The notes under the pieces were generated by a model, which saw nothing but the letters and a program-made list of their open reading frames with translations, was not told where the DNA came from and ran no database searches. A DNA stretch of 5,406 nucleotides from Candidatus Methanomethylophilaceae archaeon (GTDB lineage: Archaea; Thermoplasmatota; Thermoplasmata; Methanomassiliicoccales; Methanomethylophilaceae): positions 1-5,406 of the forward strand of contig JAFSYZ010000119.1 of assembly GCA_017455785.1 (NCBI GenBank), given 5' to 3'. Below are positions 1 through 5,406 of this stretch, piece by piece. The position numbers were made by a program, and so were the translations under genes. The first letter of the stretch is position 1; each line of letters starts with the position of its first letter.

Positions 1-508
1 GATCGACCTGCTTGACATCGATGATGTCTACGGTTATCTCGGAGGTCTGAACTCATTCGTCAAGGCATACGGTAAACAGGATGCCCTCTCGGTGATGGGA
101 GACGGCTCCAATCCCGATAAGGTCAAGCTCAGGAGCACCAAGGATGAACTCCAATACGTGTTCAGGACCAAGGTGCTCAACCCCAAGTTCATCGAGGGCC
201 TGAAGAGGCACGGATACAGAGGGGTGGCACAGGTCGCCAATCTTACGGAATACACATTCGGCTGGGATGCCACATCCGACGTCGTGGATGATTGGATGTA
301 CGAAAAACTCGCCGACAAATATCTTTTCGATCCCGATACCAAGCAGTGGATGATGGATGAGAACCCTCATGCCATGATGGAGATCATGAACCGCCTCATG
401 GAAGCGTACGATAGGGGCATGTGGGATATGAAGCCGGAGACGCTGGAGAAGATGAAGGAACTCTTCCTCGAACTCGAGGAGAGGATTGAAGAGGTCAACG
501 ACAGGTGA
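1..508 (+). CDS. cobN: CobN / magnesium-chelatase subunit H family protein, C-terminal fragment
   Basis: This is the 3' end of a gene that enters from the left edge; the frame is open from base 2 and gives 168 residues before TGA. CobN/ChlH proteins are the large, porphyrin-binding subunit of ATP-dependent metal chelatases. With AAA+ partner subunits they insert cobalt into a corrinoid or magnesium into protoporphyrin, in the cytoplasm. What I see is the family's typical C-terminal end: a Y-x-GG-type segment near residues 10-16, the block NPKFIEGLKRHGYRG at 60-74, and FGWDAT followed by VVDDWMYEKLADKY at 86-107. A charged helical tail rich in Met and Glu follows. Full-length members are usually about 1200-1300 residues, so roughly seven-eighths lies outside. 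In a methanogen-like archaeon cobalt insertion for cobalamin is the likeliest role. Archaea often carry several paralogues, so the metal and substrate are not settled by this fragment. The partner subunits are not in the window. Confidence 0.9.
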   Translation, partial: IDLLDIDDVYGYLGGLNSFVKAYGKQDALSVMGDGSNPDKVKLRSTKDELQYVFRTKVLNPKFIEGLKRHGYRGVAQVANLTEYTFGWDATSDVVDDWMYEKLADKYLFDPDTKQWMMDENPHAMMEIMNRLMEAYDRGMWDMKPETLEKMKELFLELEERIEEVNDR

Positions 509-553
509 TCTGAGGAAATAATTTGACAGGGAGGAGCGCCTTCAGACAGCAAT

Positions 554-586
554 CTATGAGATATGACCTTGACTCATGTCTTGTAG
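554..586. other. Imperfect dyad / stem-loop between cobN and rpoL
   Basis: The arms CTATGAGATATGA (554-566) and TCATGTCTTGTAG (574-586) pair over 13 uninterrupted positions around a 7-base loop (CCTTGAC), if three G-U pairs are allowed. At the DNA level 10 of 13 positions are symmetrical. The element starts 46 bases after the cobN stop, and its centre (about 570) is about 40 bases upstream of the rpoL TATA box. It could be a 3'-end or processing hairpin of the cobN transcript, or a regulator-binding dyad upstream of the rpoL promoter. The sequence alone does not decide between these. No long T-run follows directly, so it is not a bacterial-type intrinsic terminator. Confidence 0.4.
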
Positions 587-599
587 TGTTCCTACGGCC

Positions 600-616
600 C
601 CAAATGTTTTTATTAA
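600..616 (+). promoter_or_regulatory. Archaeal BRE + TATA promoter for rpoL-truD, probably leaderless
   Basis: An A-rich BRE-like segment (CCAAATG, 600-606) is followed directly by a TATA element (TTTTTATTAA, 607-616), the most AT-rich stretch in the intergenic region. In archaea transcription starts about 25 bases downstream of the TATA centre. Here that falls on or within a base or two of the rpoL ATG at 636, so the mRNA should have essentially no 5' leader. GGGAG at 630-634 lies only one base before the ATG, too close for a working Shine-Dalgarno site, which agrees with leaderless initiation. The T5 run at 607-611 could also act as a U-tract 3'-end signal for the upstream cobN transcript. 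The promoter should also drive truD. Confidence 0.65.
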
Positions 617-635
617 GCACGATATACACGGGAGC

Positions 636-893
636 ATGCAACTTCAGCTTATCGACAAGACCGAGAATTCCATCAAGATCGGAATCATTGACGCGGATAC
701 CACACTTATACTGCCGGTCATTGAGAAGCTCAACGCGAACAGCGATGTCAAGATCGTCAGGTTCATTGAGACACACCCCGAGCTGGACACACCGGCATTG
801 TATGTCGAGATGCACTCAGGCGATCCTGTTGCGGCCATCGTAAAGGCATCCGAGGAGATCGCCGGTTACTTCTCCGAGATTGCGAAAGCATGA
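636..893 (+). CDS. rpoL: DNA-directed RNA polymerase subunit L (Rpo11, Rpb11 homologue)
   Basis: An 85-residue protein of the Rpb11/RpoL family. Subunit L pairs with subunit D (Rpo3) to form the assembly platform of archaeal RNA polymerase, equivalent to the bacterial alpha N-terminal dimer. The pattern fits well: a beta strand at residues 2-6 and 12-17, the dimerisation segment around DTTLILPVIEKL (21-32), then HPELDTPALYVEMHSGDP (47-64) and a C-terminal helix (65-83). The length is close to the usual 85-100. The segment usually reading D-H-T-L-x-N has T22 in place of His and L26 in place of Asn. An in-frame ATG at 576 would add 20 residues, but these precede the conserved core and their codons run through the hairpin arm and the TATA box. 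The ATG at 636 fits both the family and the promoter spacing. The stop overlaps the truD start (ATGA, 890-893). Confidence 0.92.
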   Translation: MQLQLIDKTENSIKIGIIDADTTLILPVIEKLNANSDVKIVRFIETHPELDTPALYVEMHSGDPVAAIVKASEEIAGYFSEIAKA

Positions 894-2203
894 GCGACAT
901 CAGCTACCGCGAGTGTCACACCGACGAGTACGACATCGGTATGCGTTATTATCTGACAGATACCGAGGGTACCGGCGGTCGTATCAAGTCCTGTGCGGAG
1001 GATTTCATCGTCGACGAGATCTCCAATAGGCCCACTCCGAAGGAAGGCGGGAGGTTCACCATCGCCGATGTCACCACCAAGAACTGGGAGACCAACCGTC
1101 TGGTCAGACTGTTGGCACGCACGATGTCCATCTCCAGGGAGAGGATATCGTTCGCAGGTACCAAGGATAAGAGGGCCGTCACCACACAGCTGATGTCCTT
1201 CGAATGTCCCCCTGACAGGATAGACATGGTCGATCTGAAGGACATCTCGTTCTCCAACGTTTACACGGCCAACCGCGGCATCAAGATAGGCGATCTCGTA
1301 GGCAACAAGTTCGAGATAAGGGTCAGGGAGTGCAAGGCACCTTTGAATGATATCCCGGATATGATATCGAAGGATATCGACATCATCAATTCCGTAGGCG
1401 GTTTCCCCAACTATTTCGGGGTACAGAGATTCGGTGTCTCCAGACCTATGACGCATCTTGTCGGTGAGGCCATAGTCCGCGGTGATATTGAGAAGGCGGT
1501 GAAGATCTATCTTTTATATCATTCTGATTATGAGGGGCAGGAGATACAGGACATCCGCAGGAGGTTCGAGAACGGTGAGGATTATTCCACCGTCATCCCC
1601 GATATGCCGAAGACCATGGGATTCGAGAAGACCATGGCCGAGCACATGAACAAGTATCCGGACGATTACCGCGGAGCGATAGCGGAGATGCCTGGGAACC
1701 TTCAGATGATGTTCACCCACGCTTATCAATCGTATCTTTTCAACATCATGCTCAGCGAGAGGATGAGGAAAGGAATCCCATTGAATCATCCTGTAGAAGG
1801 GGATATGGTCATACCCCTGGATGCGGACGGCAATCCCATGCACGACGAGCCCATAATCGTCACCAGGAAGAACATCGACCTTGCGGACAGACAGGTCAGC
1901 AGGGGAAGGGCATTCGTCTCCATCACACTGTTCGGAACGGACAGCAGGCTGGCCGAAGGTGAGATGGGGGAGATCGAGCGTTCCGTCATCGAGAAGGAAG
2001 GGTTACAGGAACGTGACTTCGTCGTACCTGGACTTCCGCACTGTACATCCGCGGGCAGCAGGAGGGAGATCCTCTGTCCCGTACGCGACCTGACGTTCAA
2101 AATGAATAATGATGGATATTCCGTAGGATTCTCGTTGCCAAAAGGTAACTATGCAACATGTCTGATGCGCGAGATGCTGAAATCAGATATGATCGATTAT
2201 TGA
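890..2203 (+). CDS. truD: tRNA pseudouridine synthase TruD (Pus7 family)
   Basis: A 437-residue TruD/Pus7 enzyme, which isomerises uridine to pseudouridine in tRNA. The bacterial enzyme acts at U13; archaeal and eukaryotic Pus7 relatives have also been linked to U35 of pre-tRNA-Tyr, so the exact site here is open. Family marks in order: an N-terminal EDFIVDEI block (37-44); the catalytic motif GTKDKRAVT (90-98) with the presumed nucleophile Asp93; FPNYFGVQRFG (172-182); a TRUD insertion domain over roughly 175-380; and the closing signature LPKGNYATCLMREMLK (416-431). All key residues are present and the length is normal for archaea, so the enzyme should be active. The start at 890 forms an ATGA overlap with the rpoL stop, with no clear Shine-Dalgarno site, suggesting coupled translation. 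The later ATG at 941 is possible but would lose the overlap. The last 21 bp overlap the convergent TPR gene. Confidence 0.95.
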   Translation: MSDISYRECHTDEYDIGMRYYLTDTEGTGGRIKSCAEDFIVDEISNRPTPKEGGRFTIADVTTKNWETNRLVRLLARTMSISRERISFAGTKDKRAVTTQLMSFECPPDRIDMVDLKDISFSNVYTANRGIKIGDLVGNKFEIRVRECKAPLNDIPDMISKDIDIINSVGGFPNYFGVQRFGVSRPMTHLVGEAIVRGDIEKAVKIYLLYHSDYEGQEIQDIRRRFENGEDYSTVIPDMPKTMGFEKTMAEHMNKYPDDYRGAIAEMPGNLQMMFTHAYQSYLFNIMLSERMRKGIPLNHPVEGDMVIPLDADGNPMHDEPIIVTRKNIDLADRQVSRGRAFVSITLFGTDSRLAEGEMGEIERSVIEKEGLQERDFVVPGLPHCTSAGSRREILCPVRDLTFKMNNDGYSVGFSLPKGNYATCLMREMLKSDMIDY

Positions 2204-5200
2204 ACCGTCCCTTTCCTTCAGCAGAAGCACGACGGTCCTGGCGGAATAGACCCCTATCCCATAATCGGTCATCATCGTACGTACGTTAGGAAGGTCGCCT
2301 GTCGACCCGATCCTGTTGCAGATGCTTGTTATGGTCTCGTTGAACTCTATCGGTTCGATATCGGAGGTCATCACCTTGTAGACGTAGGAGACCAGTTCCT
2401 TCGCTTCCTCGATACTATCCGCACCGGCCGTGAAAAGTGCCGTCTGCAGCGGAAGCATAGGGCTGTTATCGATATCTATGTTGGATTTACAGATGGCGGA
2501 ATTCGAGAGCGATTCCATCCTGTCGAACCATTCTCCGCTGGGGACGAAATCTCTGCATCTGTCGATATCGGAGAGGAAGACCATTATCATCCCCATCTTC
2601 GATGGGTCGATACCTGCCGCGGACAGTGTGGCAGGATCATCCAGAGGAGTACCGTTCTCATAAGAGCATTTCAGGAGTTCAACAGCCATGTCACGGACAT
2701 CCGTCTCATCATCCGTTATCTCCGCAGGTTCCATCCTGACATCGTTGAGGATGAGTTCCATCTCATCTATGGTACGATGGTCGATACCTTTCTCTTCGGC
2801 GATGTCTATGATGTCGCTTATCCCATCGGCATCCTTGGAATCAGCCAATATCCTGCATTTGAGAAGGAGGGTATCCGCGTCGACGGTACCTGTTGCGATT
2901 ATCTCATCCACATATCTGTTCGCGGTCTTGATCTTGCCCTCGCTGAACAGTATCCTGGCCATCCTGTACATCGCCCTGGTGTCCCTGGCATTCTTCTCGT
3001 ACGCTTTCTGGTAGAACTCCATGGCGGCATCGATGGAACCGCCGCGTTCATGGAACTCGCCGATCTTGGTGTATATCCCCGGCAGGGAATCATCCATCTT
3101 CACAGCGGATTCGTATGACAGCAGCGCCTGTGCCCTGTCGCCCAGGGCATCATGTACATCGCCAGCGTACTCCCAGATCCTGGCGTCCTGTATGATGGAA
3201 TTGCCTTTGGCCTCATCCAGGACGGAAAGGGCCTCCTTGTACAGACCCAGATCCATCTTTATCTTCGCTTTCTTGAGATATGTTACAGGATTGTCCGGAG
3301 CTGATTCTATCGCTCTGTCGATGTAATCCTCCGCTTCATCATATCTCTCCATAGCGACCAGTTCATCAGCCAGTCTCAACAATGATTCGGTGTCATTCGG
3401 GTCTGATTTGATATTCTCTGCCAATGTGCTGAGTACGGTCTCTTTGTCTATGTCGGAGTCCACCTTCGCCTGTTTGATCATGATCTCCGCATCATCGGGA
3501 CGGAGTGAGTTCAGTCTCTCATACAGTTCGGAGGCCTTCTCCTTCTCCCCCGTTTCGGTGTACGTATCGGCGAGGAGCATCATCGTCTCCTCGTCGTTCG
3601 GATCTATCTTGAGTATGTCGTTGCAAGTCCTGATCACTCCTTCCCTGTTCCCGATCAGGATGTAGATCCTGGACCTCAGTCTGAGCATGTCTTTGTCATC
3701 TTTAGGTCCGTCAGACAGTGTCAACAATGCATCATCGTAATCCTTGTCGTTGATACACCTCTGTGCATAATCCAATCTTACAGCCGTATCATCAGGTCTC
3801 AACAGGACCATGTCCCTAGATAGGCGCCTGGCCTTCTCTAGATCCGGAATATGATCGTTGAGGTCACGTCTGAAGCGCATGATATCGAAGTTATCGGATT
3901 CGATCTTCGATGCGAGGTCGGCGAAGACCAGGGCATCCCTGAATCTTCCCATGTTGGCGAGGATATGTGATTTGCGCATGAGGGCATAGGTGTTCTCCGG
4001 ATATTCCGAGATCACATGGTTCAGGGAATCCACAGCGGCGATAAGGTCCCCGGTCTTCTCCTTAATTACGGATCTGGATATCCAATAGTCGGGATTCTCC
4101 AGGTCCAGGATGACGGCACGGTCGTATGCGTCCTCCGCAGTGGTATAGTCCTCTATGGCCTCGGCTGCAAGACCCCTTGAATGCCAGAGCACAGGGTCGC
4201 TGTGGTCTATCTCCAACGCCCTCTCGTAGGATTCGTACGCATCCGCATATTTCCCGCATGCGTACTCCGCATTCCCCTTCAGTATCCAGGTGGCCTGCAT
4301 GTTGCCGTAAGTGTCATCATATTCCGCAGCCATGGATGCGGCATCCTCGTATTTCCCGTCCCTGATGAATGAGGTCATCACCTGGATGAACAGTTGGGGG
4401 TCGACACGTATCCCTATGGCATCACGGTACAGTCTGACCGCATCATCGGGTCTGCCCATCTTCTCCAGAAGGTCTGCCATGTACCCCAACAGTTCGGGGG
4501 AGTCCCCTGATACTGCCCTAATCCTCTCGCATAAGGAGTATGCCCCTTCCAGGTCCCCTCTGCTCGCGAGGCGGTCTCTCTTTATCGCCAGTGCCTCAGG
4601 TACTTCCCCGTACGTCGAGAGTACGTACTCCAGGTTACCCATGGCCTTGGATTCCTTCCCCAATTCCAGTAGGATCCTGGCCTTGAGGATGAGTGCATCC
4701 ATGTTCTCAGGGTCTTTCTTCAACGCCTTCTTGATCGATCTCAGGGCATGGGTGTGTCTGCCCATCAGACGGTCGTTCTTCGCTGACAGGTAGTATGCTT
4801 CAGGAACGCCCGATTCAAGCATCCTGTCTATCAGGATGGATGCGTCGGCGTTCATCGACAGTCTGATCAGGTGTTCGCATGCGTACGAGTACGCATCCGT
4901 GTCGGCGTAGTCGTATGACAGGTACTTCTGCACGGACGACATTAGTCCGGACCTGTCGTTCATCCTGGTGTACAGTTCTATGAGGAGTTCGTTAAGTCTG
5001 CGGTCGCCTGTGTTCTTCAGCGAAAGATTCCTGCAGACGGTCTCGGTGGCAGGATATCTCTCGTCATCCATGAGACAATGAGCAAGCTCGACCAGGATCG
5101 AATAACTAGGTTCAGGGATCTTCCTGTATTCCTGTATCATGGTCTTGGCATCTTCGGACATCCTCGCGGATGCCAGGATGTAATCGGCGTCGTTATCCCT

Positions 5201-5406
5201 GTACGGCTGTGATGACCTTACCGATTGGACGACGGATCTATTGCCGTTGTCCCACTGATCGTAGTATGAGATGAGGTCCCCTAAGGAGGATGATGCTATG
5301 GCCGCATCGGATGTCGTCGGTGTATGGGATAGGATCTCCGCGATCCTCTTCCTGAGGTCCCATCCTTCCTCCGGTCTCAATGAATGGAGCCTGTCATAGA
5401 CAGGCA
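2183..5406 (-). CDS. Very large tetratricopeptide-repeat (TPR) protein, 5' end outside window
   Basis: The frame is open from the right edge to a TGA at 2185-2183, giving more than 1070 residues. Numbering below counts from the TTG at 5380. That TTG is a poor start: it has no Shine-Dalgarno site and the frame continues upstream to the edge, so the real start probably lies outside. Residues ~91-866 read as about 22-23 degenerate TPR units of ~34 residues, with small residues at the usual Gly8/Ala20 positions. The clearest are ~361-394, 395-428, 429-462, 597-629, 663-696 and 732-765. Such repeats form a right-handed helical solenoid that binds other proteins. There is no signal peptide, membrane segment or catalytic motif, so a cytoplasmic scaffold is likely (inference). 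Residues ~880-1065 are not TPR-like: a mostly helical, acidic domain that I do not recognise. The gene converges on truD, with a 21-bp overlap of the 3' ends. Its partners cannot be told from this window. Confidence 0.88.
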   Translation of the reverse strand, partial: PVYDRLHSLRPEEGWDLRKRIAEILSHTPTTSDAAIASSSLGDLISYYDQWDNGNRSVVQSVRSSQPYRDNDADYILASARMSEDAKTMIQEYRKIPEPSYSILVELAHCLMDDERYPATETVCRNLSLKNTGDRRLNELLIELYTRMNDRSGLMSSVQKYLSYDYADTDAYSYACEHLIRLSMNADASILIDRMLESGVPEAYYLSAKNDRLMGRHTHALRSIKKALKKDPENMDALILKARILLELGKESKAMGNLEYVLSTYGEVPEALAIKRDRLASRGDLEGAYSLCERIRAVSGDSPELLGYMADLLEKMGRPDDAVRLYRDAIGIRVDPQLFIQVMTSFIRDGKYEDAASMAAEYDDTYGNMQATWILKGNAEYACGKYADAYESYERALEIDHSDPVLWHSRGLAAEAIEDYTTAEDAYDRAVILDLENPDYWISRSVIKEKTGDLIAAVDSLNHVISEYPENTYALMRKSHILANMGRFRDALVFADLASKIESDNFDIMRFRRDLNDHIPDLEKARRLSRDMVLLRPDDTAVRLDYAQRCINDKDYDDALLTLSDGPKDDKDMLRLRSRIYILIGNREGVIRTCNDILKIDPNDEETMMLLADTYTETGEKEKASELYERLNSLRPDDAEIMIKQAKVDSDIDKETVLSTLAENIKSDPNDTESLLRLADELVAMERYDEAEDYIDRAIESAPDNPVTYLKKAKIKMDLGLYKEALSVLDEAKGNSIIQDARIWEYAGDVHDALGDRAQALLSYESAVKMDDSLPGIYTKIGEFHERGGSIDAAMEFYQKAYEKNARDTRAMYRMARILFSEGKIKTANRYVDEIIATGTVDADTLLLKCRILADSKDADGISDIIDIAEEKGIDHRTIDEMELILNDVRMEPAEITDDETDVRDMAVELLKCSYENGTPLDDPATLSAAGIDPSKMGMIMVFLSDIDRCRDFVPSGEWFDRMESLSNSAICKSNIDIDNSPMLPLQTALFTAGADSIEEAKELVSYVYKVMTSDIEPIEFNETITSICNRIGSTGDLPNVRTMMTDYGIGVYSARTVVLLLKERDGSIIDHI
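5389..5405. repeat. Short perfect inverted repeat at the right edge
   Basis: GCCTGTC (5389-5395) and GACAGGC (5399-5405) form a perfect 7-bp inverted repeat with a 3-base spacer, ATA. It lies in the open frame of the TPR gene, so it may simply be coding sequence. If translation began at the TTG at 5380 it would instead sit in the 5' leader, 8 bases before the start, where it could matter. Short repeats like this occur by chance. Confidence 0.25.

Noticed and set aside
34..370. Open frames on the - strand under the CobN-like fragment
   Set aside because: The + strand frame matches conserved CobN C-terminal blocks; the antisense products show nothing recognisable.
516..525. AT-rich AAATAATTT as a second TATA box
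   Set aside because: No gene starts at the expected distance and no BRE-like sequence stands out; the 607-616 element fits rpoL far better.
509..546. Weak stem TCTGAGG / CCTTCAGA just after the cobN stop
   Set aside because: Only about seven pairs with a bulge or G-U and a loop of more than 20 bases; easily explained by chance.
576..635. Possible 20-residue N-terminal extension of rpoL from an in-frame ATG at 576
   Set aside because: It would start inside the hairpin arm and read through the BRE/TATA, and it adds residues not expected in the family; the ATG at 636 fits promoter spacing and the conserved core.
866..1456. 196-codon open frame on the - strand opposite truD
   Set aside because: It is in codon register with truD, a common artefact of codon bias. 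It has no recognisable domain and lies fully under a well-conserved gene.
4311..4793. 160-codon open frame on the + strand inside the TPR gene
   Set aside because: Ser/Arg-rich composition without domains, antisense to a strong TPR coding frame, no promoter-like sequence seen; treated as a shadow.
5378..5380. TTG as the start codon of the TPR gene
   Set aside because: The frame stays open to the window edge, there is no ribosome-binding or promoter signal before the TTG, and a rare start codon is less likely than a start outside the window.
1..5406. tRNA or rRNA genes, CRISPR arrays, insertion sequences, toxin-antitoxin or defence genes
   Set aside because: I saw no cloverleaf-like sequence, regular direct repeats, transposase motifs or defence-type domains; almost the whole window is accounted for by four conserved-looking genes.

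Overview
The window looks like ordinary chromosomal DNA of a euryarchaeal-type archaeon. The evidence is a leaderless-style BRE/TATA promoter in front of an archaeal RNA polymerase subunit L gene, an archaeal-type TruD, a CobN-family chelatase, and the absence of Shine-Dalgarno sites. The methanogen-like gene content, moderate GC, heavy AGG arginine use and TGA at all four visible stops would fit Methanomassiliicoccales (Thermoplasmatota). That placement is inference; no marker in the window proves it.

Layout: (1) Bases 1-508, + strand: the last 168 codons of a CobN/magnesium-chelatase subunit H family protein. (2) Bases 509-635: a 127-base intergenic region holding a 13-bp imperfect stem-loop or dyad (554-586) and a BRE/TATA promoter (600-616). 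The TATA sits about 25 bases before the rpoL ATG, which predicts a leaderless mRNA. (3) Bases 636-893: rpoL (Rpo11), joined by an ATGA overlap to (4) truD, 890-2203, so the two probably form one transcription unit. (5) Bases 2183-5406, - strand: a very large TPR-repeat protein whose 5' end runs off the window. It converges on truD, and the two 3' ends overlap by 21 bp in codon register.

The rpoL-truD pair joins transcription machinery to tRNA modification, a housekeeping theme. CobN belongs to corrinoid or tetrapyrrole metal insertion and appears to be a separate unit upstream. The TPR protein has no signal peptide or membrane segment and is probably a cytoplasmic scaffold of unknown partners; its last ~185 residues form a domain I do not recognise.

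I found no mobile element, CRISPR array, tRNA or rRNA, and no convincing new multi-gene system. The items most worth a second look are the intergenic dyad, the terminator-like T-tract inside the rpoL promoter, the in-register convergent overlap, and the TPR protein with its C-terminal domain.
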